A stretch of DNA of 64,000 nt from Paralimibaculum aggregatum. Lineage in GTDB: Bacteria; Pseudomonadota; Alphaproteobacteria; Rhodobacterales; Rhodobacteraceae. The stretch lies in the NCBI RefSeq assembly GCF_030270585.1, contig NZ_BSYI01000019.1, positions 1-64,000 on the forward strand. The letters run 5' to 3'. A program made the translations under genes and the position numbers. Within the stretch, counting starts at the first letter, position 1. The number at the start of each line of letters is the position of its first letter. Shown here piece after piece: positions 39,667 through 48,149 of the stretch. Below the pieces are notes generated by a model. The model saw nothing but the letters and a program-made list of their open reading frames with translations, had not been told where the DNA came from and did no database searches.

Positions 39667-40467
39667 CTAGCGCTCCGGCGAGGCCAGCGGGTCGAGCACC
39701 GTGCGCCCGCCATCCACCGCGATGATCTGACCGGTGACGAAGCTGGCCTCGTCGGAGGCGAGATAGGCCACCGCATGGGCGGCCTCCTCGACCTCGCCGA
39801 TGCGCCCGAGCGGGGTCACGCGGATCATCTCGTCGCGCAGTTCGGCGCGGTCGCGCAGCGCGTTGCGCAGCGATGCCGTCATCACCGATCCGAGCGCCAC
39901 GCCGTTCACCCGGATGCGGTGCTCGGCAAGGCTCGCCGCCATCGAGCGGGTCAGCTGGTCGAGCGCCGCGCAGGACACCGAATAGGCGAACAGCGCCGAG
40001 ACCGTCCGCCGCGCCGCGATCGAGGTGAGGTTGACGATGGCGCCCTGGAAGTCCGGGTCCTCCTGGCGCTGCGCGATCATCTTCTTCGCCACCGCCTGGG
40101 AGAGCACGAAGACGCTGCGCACGTTGGTGTCCCAGACCTCGTCGAACTCCGAGGGCTTGAGGTCGATGAAGGCGCCGGGGGTCGGATGCCGCTCGGCATT
40201 CACCAGGATGTCGATCCGGCCGAAGGCGCTGTGGGTCGCCGCCAGCAGGTTGTTGACCGAGAGCTTCTCCTCGAGATTGCAGCTGAAGCGCTCCGCCGAG
40301 GCGCCGCCATCCCCGAGCTCGTCGTTGAGCGCCGCCAGCGCCTCGTCCCGCCCGTCGGCGAGCATCAGCCGGGCGCCCGCGCCCGCGAGGCGCAATGCCA
40401 CGGCCCGGCCCAGATCGCCGGCAGCCCCCGTGATGATCACGGTCTTGCCCGACAGCTTGTCCGCCAC
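39667..40467 (-). CDS. SDR-family protein lacking the catalytic lysine
   Basis: A 266-residue Rossmann-fold protein with the cofactor loop TGAAGDLG (13-20), S149 and Y162 of the SDR active site, and the C-terminal GQIIAVDGGRTVLD. The YxxxK motif reads Y162-S-V-S-C166, so the catalytic Lys is a Cys, and the NAG motif reads N90-A-E92. It may bind NAD(P) without normal oxidoreductase activity. It starts at a GTG with GGAGG nine bases upstream. Confidence 0.85.
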   Translation of the reverse strand: MADKLSGKTVIITGAAGDLGRAVALRLAGAGARLMLADGRDEALAALNDELGDGGASAERFSCNLEEKLSVNNLLAATHSAFGRIDILVNAERHPTPGAFIDLKPSEFDEVWDTNVRSVFVLSQAVAKKMIAQRQEDPDFQGAIVNLTSIAARRTVSALFAYSVSCAALDQLTRSMAASLAEHRIRVNGVALGSVMTASLRNALRDRAELRDEMIRVTPLGRIGEVEEAAHAVAYLASDEASFVTGQIIAVDGGRTVLDPLASPER

Positions 40468-40679
40468 GGATTCCCCCCTCCGGCCAGCTTCGCCTGTCCG
40501 TCCCAACCTAGCGGGGCGGGCGGCTCGCGACAATCCGTGTCCTGCCCGCCGCCTCGCGCCGGAAATCCGGCCCCGCATGGTTCTGCCGGGCCGCGCTGAC
40601 GCAAAGGTTATCGCCGCTGCGACACCCGGCGCGTCGAGGGGGCTGGGATCGGTCGCCGACTAGCGACTATTCTGCAGCC

Positions 40680-41366
40680 ATGTCGATCTGGCAGCGAATC
40701 AGACAGGCCATCGGGGCCCTCCGCGCTGGCGAGCCGCTCAGCGCCCTGTTCGAGCGCATGTCGCGCGAGCCCGAGAAGACCGTGGCCTTCACCATCGCGG
40801 TGATCGCGCTCGGCGCCAAGATGGCCAAGGCCGATGGCCGGGTCACCCGCGACGAGATCGCCGCCTTCAAGCGGATCTTCCACATCGCCCCGAAGGACGA
40901 GGCGGCGGCGGCGCGGGTCTACAACACCGCGCGGATGGATGTCGCGGGCTTCGACTTCTACGCCCGCCGCATCGCGCGGATGTTCCACGACCGCCCGGCG
41001 GTGCTGGTGGACATCATCGAGGGGCTGGTCTTCATCGCCATGGCCGACGGCGAGTTCCACCCCGGCGAGGAGGCCTTCCTCGACGAGGTGGCCGCGATCT
41101 TCGGGGTGCCGGAGCGCTGCATGGCCTCGCTGAAGGCCCGGCACATGCCCGAGGGGGCCAACCCCTACCTGATCCTCGGCGTCACCCCGGATATCGACGA
41201 CGCGGCCCTGCGCACCGCCTATCGCAACCAGGTGCGCGAGCTGCACCCCGACCGGATGCTCGCCCACGGCCTGCCGCAGGAGGCCCTCCGCCTCGCCGAG
41301 CAGCGCCTCGCGCGGATCAACGCCGCCTATGACGAGGTGCGCAAGCTGCGCACCGCGGTGAGCTGA
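40680..41366 (+). CDS. TerB-DnaJ domain protein (DjlA-like)
   Basis: A 228-residue protein with an N-terminal TerB domain (about 35-150), ending in ADGEFHPGEEAFLDEVA, and a C-terminal J-domain (about 160-225). The J-domain shows NPYLILGVTPDIDDAALRTAY and the essential HPD tripeptide in RELHPDRM. DjlA-type co-chaperones stimulate DnaK; this one lacks the N-terminal membrane helix of E. coli DjlA. Divergent from the SDR gene with about 210 bases between. A free-standing TerB protein is encoded at 17.5 kb. Confidence 0.88.
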   Translation: MSIWQRIRQAIGALRAGEPLSALFERMSREPEKTVAFTIAVIALGAKMAKADGRVTRDEIAAFKRIFHIAPKDEAAAARVYNTARMDVAGFDFYARRIARMFHDRPAVLVDIIEGLVFIAMADGEFHPGEEAFLDEVAAIFGVPERCMASLKARHMPEGANPYLILGVTPDIDDAALRTAYRNQVRELHPDRMLAHGLPQEALRLAEQRLARINAAYDEVRKLRTAVS

Positions 41367-41462
41367 ACTGCGGCCCATACGTCCCGAAACGGGGCATTCG
41401 AGATCGGTGCAGGTTCGATAGGGGCTTGCCAGGGCACCGAGGCCGGGGCGCCCGGGCCGGTC

Positions 41463-42722
41463 TCAGCCCTCCAGCAGCGCCGCCTCGAAGGGAAAGCGCG
41501 AGAGCAGCTCGATCCCGGTCCCGGTGACCAGCACCTGCTGCTCGAGCTTCACGCCCTCGCTGCCGCCCTCCGCGCCGATATAGCTCTCCACGCAGATCGT
41601 CATGCCCGGCAGGATCTCGCCGTCATAGCCGGCATCGGGGAAATCGCCGCGGTGGTAGAGATAGGGATACTCCCCGGTCATGCCGCAGCCATGCGCCGAG
41701 AGGTAGTAGCGATTGGCGTGATATTTCGCCGGGATGTCCCAGGCCCGTTCGGCATAGTCGCGAAAGCTCATGCCGGGCTTCAGGATGCCCATGTTGTGCT
41801 GCACCTGCTCATGCGCCAGGCGGTAGAGCTCGCGCTGCGCCGGCGTCGGCCGGTCCGGCCCGGCATGGAAAGTGCGCGAGAAATCCGAGTAGTAGCCGTG
41901 GCAGCCGACGACATCGGTATCGAGCGCGATCAGCTCGTTCTGTTCGATCACCCGGTGCGCGGTCTCCTGGAACCAGGGATTGGTGCGCGGGCCGGTGTTG
42001 AGCAGGCGGGTCTCGCAATAGTCGCCGTTCTGCTCGATGACCGACCTGTGCAGCACCGACCAGAGCGCGGTCTCGGTCTGCCCGGGGCGGATCGCCGCGC
42101 GCAGCTTGCCCACCGCGATCTCGGTGGCGCGCAGCGAGGCGTTTACGCATTTCAGCTCCTCGGCAGACTTGATCGCCCGGGCCATCTCCACCGGCTCCTG
42201 CGCGTCCACGAGGCGCAGCCCCTCCGCCGCCAGCGCCAGCGCGGCGCCGGCATTCATCCGCTCCATGCCGAGCGTCGCGCCGGCGCCGCAAAGCTCGCTC
42301 ACCAGCGCCGCCATCTCGGCCGCCCAGGCGCGCTCGCGGGCGGCGATCTCCGGGCCGGCGGCGACGAAGCTCGCGGTCCGCGCCGGGCGCACCTCGTCCA
42401 CGGTGTCATAACCCGCGGCGAGATGCTCGCAGCCGGTGAACTCGAAGAGGATCGAGCGGTGTTCGGTCAGCAGCAGGTAGCGCGCCGGGGCGTTGCGCTG
42501 GCTGAACACCTGCATGTTCCGGGTGCCGGTGGCATAGCGGATGTTGACCGGGTCGGAGAGCAGCACCGCATCGATCTCGCGGGCCACCATCTCGGCGCGC
42601 ACCCGGTCGCGGCGATAGCGGCGCACGGCGGCGAGGTCGATGCCCGCGCTCTCCGGCGCCCGGTCGAGCAGCGCGATGTCCGAGAGATCGCTCCGCTCCG
42701 CATGCCAGTCGAGTGTCGCCAT
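41463..42722 (-). CDS. M24-family metalloenzyme, DddP-like (candidate DMSP lyase)
   Basis: A 419-residue pita-bread-fold enzyme. The N-terminal domain shows DPVNIRYATGTRNMQ. The C-terminal domain carries metal ligands D268, D270, D280, H344, E379 and E394 in LDTD, YSDFSRT, SAHGCG, CVESY and KLEQQ. Blocks such as ETRLLNTGPRTNPWFQE, HNMGILKPGM and CVE-G-KLE-QVL closely follow my memory of DddP, the roseobacter M24 protein that cleaves dimethylsulfoniopropionate. Other M24 relatives include Xaa-Pro peptidases and ectoine hydrolase, so substrate is not certain. The flanking genes are not DMSP-related. Confidence 0.75.
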   Translation of the reverse strand: MATLDWHAERSDLSDIALLDRAPESAGIDLAAVRRYRRDRVRAEMVAREIDAVLLSDPVNIRYATGTRNMQVFSQRNAPARYLLLTEHRSILFEFTGCEHLAAGYDTVDEVRPARTASFVAAGPEIAARERAWAAEMAALVSELCGAGATLGMERMNAGAALALAAEGLRLVDAQEPVEMARAIKSAEELKCVNASLRATEIAVGKLRAAIRPGQTETALWSVLHRSVIEQNGDYCETRLLNTGPRTNPWFQETAHRVIEQNELIALDTDVVGCHGYYSDFSRTFHAGPDRPTPAQRELYRLAHEQVQHNMGILKPGMSFRDYAERAWDIPAKYHANRYYLSAHGCGMTGEYPYLYHRGDFPDAGYDGEILPGMTICVESYIGAEGGSEGVKLEQQVLVTGTGIELLSRFPFEAALLEG

Positions 42723-42845
42723 TGGCCCGGTCCCCCTCCGCTGGTGGCCGCACCGCGACCCTAGCCGCGCCGCGGGCGGCGGGAGATGCCGGAACGGACG
42801 CCGCCCGCGCCGAAACCGACACGGGCGACGCCGCGGGTTCGGGCC

Positions 42846-43136
42846 TCAGAGCTGGCCGCAGAAGCTCTTCGGCGTGGCCTCCTTGGCGAAGACGCCCTTG
42901 ATCAGCTTGCACTGCCCGGGTGCCGACTTGTCGAAGCTGTGCGGGCGGAAACTCCAGCTGTCGCAGCCCTCGGTGCTCTTGCAGGCCTCGACGCAGTCCT
43001 CCGGGGCGGTGAAGGTGTCGATGAAGCCGACCTGGTCCACCGGGGTGATCGAGCACTGCTCGAACTCGGCGGCGCTGGCCAGGGTGCCGAGCGCGCCGGC
43101 GAAGCCGAGCGCCAGGAGGGCGGTGCGGATGGTCAT
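42846..43136 (-). CDS. Secreted apple/PAN mini-protein (copy B)
   Basis: A 96-residue protein: signal peptide ending about ASAAEF, then a single small PAN/apple-like domain. Six Cys at 28, 48, 52, 58, 76 and 93 fit three disulfides, with the block DCVEACKSTEGCDSWSF and APGQCKLI typical of PAN_4. Such domains bind proteins or glycans. It follows a paralogue with the same Cys spacing by 39 bases on the same strand. No catalytic residue is expected. Confidence 0.8.
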   Translation of the reverse strand: MTIRTALLALGFAGALGTLASAAEFEQCSITPVDQVGFIDTFTAPEDCVEACKSTEGCDSWSFRPHSFDKSAPGQCKLIKGVFAKEATPKSFCGQL

Positions 43137-43175
43137 GGCTTGTCTCCTATGATGCGGTGCGGGGAAGCGTGGCGG

Positions 43176-43472
43176 TCAGATCCGGCCGCAATAGTCGCGG
43201 TCGTTCTCGGCCTGCTCGCCGACCTCGGCCATCAGGCGGCACTGCCCGGGGCCGGTCTTCGGGTTGAAGGTGTGCGGGGTGTAGGACCAGCCGGTGCAGC
43301 CCTCGGTCTCGACGCAGGCGGCCTTGCAGGCCCCGGCGCCGACGAGATCGTGGCTGTTCATCAGCAGGTCGACCTTGGGATAGAGCTTGCAATGCGCCTC
43401 TTCGGCACCCGCCCCACCCGCCATCGCAAGCACGAGCACGGCCGCGGCAACCCCGCGAGCAAGATTGTCCAT
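43176..43472 (-). CDS. Secreted apple/PAN mini-protein (copy A)
   Basis: A 98-residue exported protein with a signal peptide (VAAAVLVLAMAGGAGA) and one PAN/apple domain. Cys at 28, 49, 53, 59, 78 and 95 align with copy B within two residues, and CVETEGCTGWSYTPHTF parallels the CKSTEGCDSWSFRPHSF of copy B. GPGQCRLM is also shared. First gene of a two-gene unit transcribed from an AT-rich, dyad-rich upstream region. Function is unknown; extracellular binding is inferred. Confidence 0.8.
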   Translation of the reverse strand: MDNLARGVAAAVLVLAMAGGAGAEEAHCKLYPKVDLLMNSHDLVGAGACKAACVETEGCTGWSYTPHTFNPKTGPGQCRLMAEVGEQAENDRDYCGRI

Positions 43473-43677
43473 GAGAGGCCTCCCCGTTACGGAATTTCCG
43501 GAAAGAACAAGAGTGAACTACGCAAGAACATGTGAAATACGTAGTCGATGACGTAACGTCTGTCCACATTGAAAACGCTTCCCCTGCGCCACCGTCACCG
43601 CCGCCTGCCGGCCCGATTAGGTCATGGCCCCGCGCTCCTGTAGGATGGTGCCGCAGACGTGAGCGAAAGGATGCGTC
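43473..43677. promoter_or_regulatory. AT-rich divergent promoter region with nested dyads
   Basis: Between the PAN pair and a VPLPA protein lie TTTCCGGAAA (43495-43504, perfect), ACTACG/CGTAGT (43517-43522 and 43540-43545, 17-base loop) and GACG-TAA-CGTC nearby. The stretch 43490-43590 is far more AT-rich than the surroundings. No single sigma70-type promoter stands out, but the divergent layout and dyads point to a controlled shared promoter. Confidence 0.5.
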
Positions 43678-44379
43678 ATGGCAGTGCGTAGGTTCAGCGG
43701 CGCGTTGGCCGGCCTTCTCCTTGCGGCGCTCGCCGCCCCGCCGGCAGCGGCCGACCCGATCCGCATCTTCGGCAGCGGCATCACCACGATCGACGGCAAC
43801 ATTCCCGGGCTCTTCGACAGCGACACCTTCACCTTCGAGATCTGGTTCGAGGAGCTCCTCGCCTTCCCCGAGGCGCTGAACGGGAGCAACGGGCCCTTCG
43901 TCTCGAACCCCGGCTACATCAGGCGCTGGTATGTCAACGGCAGCCGGCTCGACGCGGGAGCCGGCACGATCTCCTTCGACCGCGAGTTCGACAACGATAC
44001 CATGAAGCTCGAGGCCGACGGCCCGGCCTATGGCCTCTTCGGGAGTTTCTCCTGGACCCGGCTCTATCTCGACGCCCATATCCTGCCGGCGCAGCCGATC
44101 GACTTCGGCGCGCTGCTGCAATCCTGGATCGGATCGGAAATGAGCCTCTTCGCGCCGGAGGTGGGGGTGGAGATCAGCGGCCTCGCGGCGAATGCGCTGC
44201 TCGATCCGGCGCCGATCGCCAGCGGCACGATCACCTCCGTCGGCGTCGGGGTGGTGCCGCTGCCGCCGGCCCTGCTGCTCCTGCTCTCGGGGCTTGGCGC
44301 CATCGCCGGGCTGCGGCGCCGGGCGGCCCGGGGCCGGGTCGGTGAACCCGGCCGGCCACATCCGCTCAAGGCGGCGTGA
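43678..44379 (+). CDS. Exported protein with VPLPA-type sorting tail
   Basis: A 233-residue protein with a signal peptide (ALAGLLLAALAAPPAAA), a beta-rich body (TFTFEIWFEELL, GSFSWTRLYLDAH) and a C-terminal VPLPPALLLLLSGLGAIAGL helix followed by RRRAARGR. The tail is the Rhodobacterales VPLPA sorting signal seen also in the 28.99-kb protein. The basic stretch after the helix is longer than usual (about 20 residues). AAGGA precedes the ATG. The body matches no family I recognise. Confidence 0.8.
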   Translation: MAVRRFSGALAGLLLAALAAPPAAADPIRIFGSGITTIDGNIPGLFDSDTFTFEIWFEELLAFPEALNGSNGPFVSNPGYIRRWYVNGSRLDAGAGTISFDREFDNDTMKLEADGPAYGLFGSFSWTRLYLDAHILPAQPIDFGALLQSWIGSEMSLFAPEVGVEISGLAANALLDPAPIASGTITSVGVGVVPLPPALLLLLSGLGAIAGLRRRAARGRVGEPGRPHPLKAA

Positions 44380-44593
44380 GGGCGCCGGCGCGGCGGGCCA
44401 GTCCGCGACGAGAGCGCCCGCCGCCCTCCGGCTGCCCTGCACCGGAAGGACGCCACAACCCCTGGTTGGAAAACGCAGCCGACCGGCGGAATCCGACACG
44501 CGGGTCGAAATCCGGCGAGATTTCCGCGGCGGCAGGCATAGCCTCGGCCTGATGCCCCGATCCCGGCGGCAGAGCTCTCGAGGACACCAGCAG

Positions 44594-45097
44594 ATGGCCA
44601 TCAAGCACATGGTCGCCAGCGTCCTTGCGGCAGCCGGCCTGCACGGCCCCGCCGCCGCCGCAGACGCCCCCGACGACCTGATCGACCGCGGCGCCTATCT
44701 CGCCAGAATCATGCTCTGCGGCGACTGCCATTCCCCCCGCGGCCCGGAGGGCGAGATCGACGAGACGCGCGCGCTCGGCGGCGCCAGCATCGGCTTCGAG
44801 GTGCCGGGGCTCGGCGTCTTCTTCCCGCCCAACCTGACCCCGGATGCGGAGACCGGCCTCGGGAGCTGGAGCGATGCGGAGATCCTCACGGCCCTGCGCA
44901 CCGGCGAGCGGCCCGACGGCCGCCTGCTCGCGCCGATCATGCCCTGGCAGTTCTTCTCCGTGCTGAACGAGGCGGACGGCACGGCGCTGGTCGCCTATCT
45001 CCGGTCGCTGCCGTCGGTGAGCCACCGTGTCCCGGTGCCGACCGGTGCGGGCGAGCGGCCGCTCGGTCCCTATCTCGCCGTCATTGCGCCGGAGTGA
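44594..45097 (+). CDS. Class I c-type cytochrome
   Basis: A 167-residue periplasmic cytochrome: signal peptide to about AAAADA, heme motif C42-G-D-C45-H46 and a likely axial Met at 116 (APIMPW). The pattern GAYLARIMLCGDCHSPRG, LTPDAETGLGSWSDAEI and ALRTGERPDG is typical of the cytochrome subunits of membrane dehydrogenases and of nicotinate-type hydroxylases. The electron donor is unknown. A membrane protein gene follows after 24 bases. Confidence 0.85.
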   Translation: MAIKHMVASVLAAAGLHGPAAAADAPDDLIDRGAYLARIMLCGDCHSPRGPEGEIDETRALGGASIGFEVPGLGVFFPPNLTPDAETGLGSWSDAEILTALRTGERPDGRLLAPIMPWQFFSVLNEADGTALVAYLRSLPSVSHRVPVPTGAGERPLGPYLAVIAPE

Positions 45098-45121
45098 AAG
45101 AGGACGGACAGGAGGCCACCC

Positions 45122-45655
45122 ATGAGCATCGTCCCCGACAGCCCCGTGCCGGACCCGCCAGGCCCGCAGGACCCGCCGCAGGCCGTGGTCATCGACATCG
45201 CGCCGGCGCCCGCGCCCCGCATCGAGCGCTCGCCAGAGAACGACGCGATCTATCGCGGCATCCGCGCCGAGATCACCGGCGAGCTGGCCCTCGTCACCGC
45301 CCGGGTCAACTGGCTGATCGCCTCGCAGGCCTTCCTGCTGATGCCGCTGACGATCGCCACCAACGGTCCCTCGCTGGCCGACAGCCTGCTGTTTCCGCTG
45401 GTGCCGGTGCTCGGCTTCCTGCTCTGCCTGCTGATCCTCGTCTCGATCCTCGCCGCGGTCTGGCGCAGCCGGCAATGGCGCCGCAAGGCGCGGCAGGGCG
45501 CCTATGACGGCGAGGCCGACCGGCGCGAGTTCTCCATCGTCCTGCCGAACACGCCGGCGATCCCGCTGATGGGTTTCGTCGGCGGCATCGGCGTGCCGAT
45601 CGTGCTGGCGGCGACCTGGATTCTGATCCTGATCTGGCCGCCGACCGCCGGCTGA
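45122..45655 (+). CDS. Three-helix membrane protein, unknown function
   Basis: A 177-residue protein with a Pro-rich cytoplasmic N-terminus and three predicted membrane segments (WLIASQAFLLMPLTIA, LFPLVPVLGFLLCLLILVSI, MGFVGGIGVPIVLAATWILI) separated by a basic loop (WRSRQWRRKARQ). It begins 24 bases after the cytochrome c stop with AGGAGG before the ATG, so it is probably co-transcribed with it. I recognise no family or catalytic motif. Confidence 0.7.
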   Translation: MSIVPDSPVPDPPGPQDPPQAVVIDIAPAPAPRIERSPENDAIYRGIRAEITGELALVTARVNWLIASQAFLLMPLTIATNGPSLADSLLFPLVPVLGFLLCLLILVSILAAVWRSRQWRRKARQGAYDGEADRREFSIVLPNTPAIPLMGFVGGIGVPIVLAATWILILIWPPTAG

Positions 45656-45710
45656 GCGCCGCGCGGGGCGGGGATGCCCGGTCGCCGCGTCGCAGCCGCC
45701 GGGCAGCGGA

Positions 45711-46808
45711 TCAGGTGTTGAACAGGAAGTGCAGCACGTCGCCATCGGCGACGCGGTAGGACTTGCCCTCGGCGCGGAGCTTGCCGGCATCGCGGGCGCC
45801 GGCCTCGCCGTTGCAGGCGATGAAATCGTCGAAGGCCACGGTCTCGGCGCGGATGAAGCCGCGCTCGAAATCGCCGTGGATCACGCCGGCGGCCTGCGGC
45901 GCCAGGGTGCCGTCGCGGATCGTCCAGGCGCGGGCCTCCTTGGGGCCGACGGTGAAATAGGTGACGAGGCCGAGCAGCTCGTAGCCGGCGCGGATCAGCC
46001 GGTCGAGCCCCGGCTCCTCGAGCCCCAGATCGGTGAGGAACTCGGCGCGCTCGTCGTCGGGGAGCTGCGCGATCTCCTCCTCGATGGCGGCCGAGATCAC
46101 CACATGCCCGGCGCCCTGCGCCGCCGCCATCTCGGCGACCCGGGCCGACTGCGCATTGCCCTCGCCGGCCGAGCCCTCATCGACATTGCAGACATAGAGC
46201 ACCGGCTTGGTGGTCAGCAGCTGCAGCCCGGCCCAGATGCGGGCGTCCTCGGCCGAGACCTCGACGGTGCGCGCCGGGCGGCCCTCCTCGAGCGCGGCCT
46301 TGGCGGCGAGCAGCAGGCGCTCCTGCTCCCTGGCCTCCTTGTCGCCGCCCTTGATCCTGCGCACGAGGCCCTGCAGCCGGCGCTCGATGCTCTCGAGATC
46401 GGCCAGCATCAGCTCGGTCTCGATGGTCTCGGCATCGGCCACCGGATCGACGCGGCCCTCGACATGGGTGATGTCGTCGTCCTCGAAGCAGCGCAGCACA
46501 TGGGCGATGGCATCGACCTCGCGGATGTTCGCAAGGAACTGGTTGCCGAGGCCCTCGCCCTTGCTCGCGCCCTTCACCAGCCCGGCGATGTCGACGAAGG
46601 TCAGCCGGGTCGGGATCGTCTGCTTCGAGCCGGCGATCGCCGCCAGCCGGTCGAGCCGCTCATCCGGCACCGCCACCTCGCCGACATTCGGCTCGATGGT
46701 GCAGAAGGGGAAATTCGCCGCCTGCGCCGCGGCGGTGCGCGTCAGCGCGTTGAACAGCGTGGACTTGCCGACATTCGGCAGCCCCACGATCCCGCATTTG
46801 AAGCCCAT
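45711..46808 (-). CDS. ychF: Redox-regulated ATPase YchF
   Basis: A 365-residue Obg-family P-loop protein. The G1 loop is GLPNVGKSTLFNAL at 8-21, then FCTIEPN, the G3 segment DIAGLVKGAS and NVDE replacing the NKxD specificity motif, which explains the family's ATP preference. A C-terminal TGS domain includes TYFTVGPKEARAWTI. It associates with ribosomes and stress responses. It lies just downstream of pth, the common pth-ychF order. Confidence 0.95.
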   Translation of the reverse strand: MGFKCGIVGLPNVGKSTLFNALTRTAAAQAANFPFCTIEPNVGEVAVPDERLDRLAAIAGSKQTIPTRLTFVDIAGLVKGASKGEGLGNQFLANIREVDAIAHVLRCFEDDDITHVEGRVDPVADAETIETELMLADLESIERRLQGLVRRIKGGDKEAREQERLLLAAKAALEEGRPARTVEVSAEDARIWAGLQLLTTKPVLYVCNVDEGSAGEGNAQSARVAEMAAAQGAGHVVISAAIEEEIAQLPDDERAEFLTDLGLEEPGLDRLIRAGYELLGLVTYFTVGPKEARAWTIRDGTLAPQAAGVIHGDFERGFIRAETVAFDDFIACNGEAGARDAGKLRAEGKSYRVADGDVLHFLFNT

Positions 46809-46892
46809 TTTCGCCCTCCAGCCACCTTCGCGCGGGCTTTTGCACGGGGGCGGGAAGGGGTCAAGCCCCGCCGCCCCGCCGGCCGGGCCGGC

Positions 46893-47618
46893 TCACTTGC
46901 GCCGGAACAGGCCGGTGAGCGCGGCAAAGGGCGAGGCGCTCTCCTCCGCCGGCGCGCCGGCGCTGTCGCCGGAGGTCTCGGCGGCCGCCGGGGCATCCTT
47001 CGCGGCGGGCTTCGGTTTCTTCGGCTTCGGCTTCGGCTCGGCCGGCGCCAGTGGGCCCATCTCCAGCGCCACCGCGTTCATGAACCCGGAGGCATCGCCC
47101 GCGGCAAGCTTCACCGCGCCCTTGGCGATGCCGGCGAGCAGCGCCTCCAGCCAGTCCCGCTCGGCGGCGGCGAAGTCGTGCAGCACATAGCCCGAGACCC
47201 GGTCCTTGTGCCCCGGATGACCGATGCCGAGACGCACCCGGGCATAGCTGTCGCCGATGTGCTGGTGCAGCGAGCGCAGCCCGTTGTGCCCGGCATGGCC
47301 GCCGCCCTTCTTCACCCGACACTTGCCGGGCACGAGGTCGAGCTCGTCATGGAAGACGGTGATCTCCTCGGGCGCGCATTTGACATAGCGCATCGCCTCC
47401 CCGACCGCCTGGCCGGAGAGGTTCATGAAGGTCTGCGGCTTCAGCAGCATCACACGCTCGGTGCCGAGCCGGCCCTCGGCGATCTCCGCCTGGAACTTCG
47501 CCCGCCACGGCCCGAAACCATGCGCATCGGCGATGGCGTCGAGCGCCATGAAGCCGATGTTGTGCCGGTTGCGCGCGTATTTCGCCCCGGGATTGCCGAG
47601 GCCGACGAAGATCTGCAT
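46893..47618 (-). CDS. pth: Peptidyl-tRNA hydrolase
   Basis: Recycles peptidyl-tRNA released from stalled ribosomes. Of 241 residues, the first 185 form the Pth domain: FVGLGNPG, catalytic H19 in NRHNIGF, PQTFMNLSG and HDELDLVPG. GGGHAGHNGLRS and RLGIGHP complete it. The tail of about 55 residues is a Lys/Pro/Ala repeat followed by an acidic stretch and FRRK, longer than in E. coli. The ATG at 47618 follows GGGAGGG; a GTG two codons earlier is less likely. Confidence 0.95.
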   Translation of the reverse strand: MQIFVGLGNPGAKYARNRHNIGFMALDAIADAHGFGPWRAKFQAEIAEGRLGTERVMLLKPQTFMNLSGQAVGEAMRYVKCAPEEITVFHDELDLVPGKCRVKKGGGHAGHNGLRSLHQHIGDSYARVRLGIGHPGHKDRVSGYVLHDFAAAERDWLEALLAGIAKGAVKLAAGDASGFMNAVALEMGPLAPAEPKPKPKKPKPAAKDAPAAAETSGDSAGAPAEESASPFAALTGLFRRK

Positions 47619-47666
47619 GTCCACCCTCCCTCGGCTCCCCGGCGCGCCGGGGGCGTCGGCGCAGGA

Positions 47667-48044
47667 TCAGCCGTTATGCGCGCGGATCTGCTCGGCGGCT
47701 TCCTTCGAGAAGGTGACGCCGTTCTTCTCCAGCATCTCGTCGAGCTCGCCCGAGAGGGTCATCTCGATCACGATGTCGCAGCCGCCGACGAACTCGCCCT
47801 TGACGTAGAGCTGCGGGATCGTCGGCCAGTCGGAGAAGGCCTTGATGCCCTGGCGCAGCTCGTCCGATTCGAGGACGTTGATGCCCTGGTACTCGACCCC
47901 GACGAAGCCGAGGATCTGGCTGACCTTGCTGGAGAAGCCGCATTGCGGCGCCTCCGGCGTGCCCTTCATGAAGAGCACGACATCGTTCTGCTCGACAGTC
48001 TGCCGGATCAGGTCGTTGATCTGGGGCGTGGTGGTCTCGGTCAT
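47667..48044 (-). CDS. grxD: Monothiol glutaredoxin, Grx4 type
   Basis: A 125-residue CGFS glutaredoxin that carries 2Fe-2S clusters with glutathione and pairs with BolA. C35-G-F-S38 is the active site, with DWPTIPQLYVKGEFVGGCD downstream. DVVLFMKGTPEAPQ precedes it. The bolA domain is encoded about 100 bases upstream on the same strand, the classical BolA-Grx4 arrangement. C-terminal residues are the usual KEAAEQIRA helix. Confidence 0.95.
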   Translation of the reverse strand: MTETTTPQINDLIRQTVEQNDVVLFMKGTPEAPQCGFSSKVSQILGFVGVEYQGINVLESDELRQGIKAFSDWPTIPQLYVKGEFVGGCDIVIEMTLSGELDEMLEKNGVTFSKEAAEQIRAHNG

Positions 48045-48149
48045 CGGGGCCTCCGTGGGTATGCGGCGCCGGGCCGCTCAAGGCGAGGACATATTCCGCT
48101 GCCCCCCCTCCTGCAAGGTCATGCCCCGCCGCGCACCGGCGCGGGCCGG

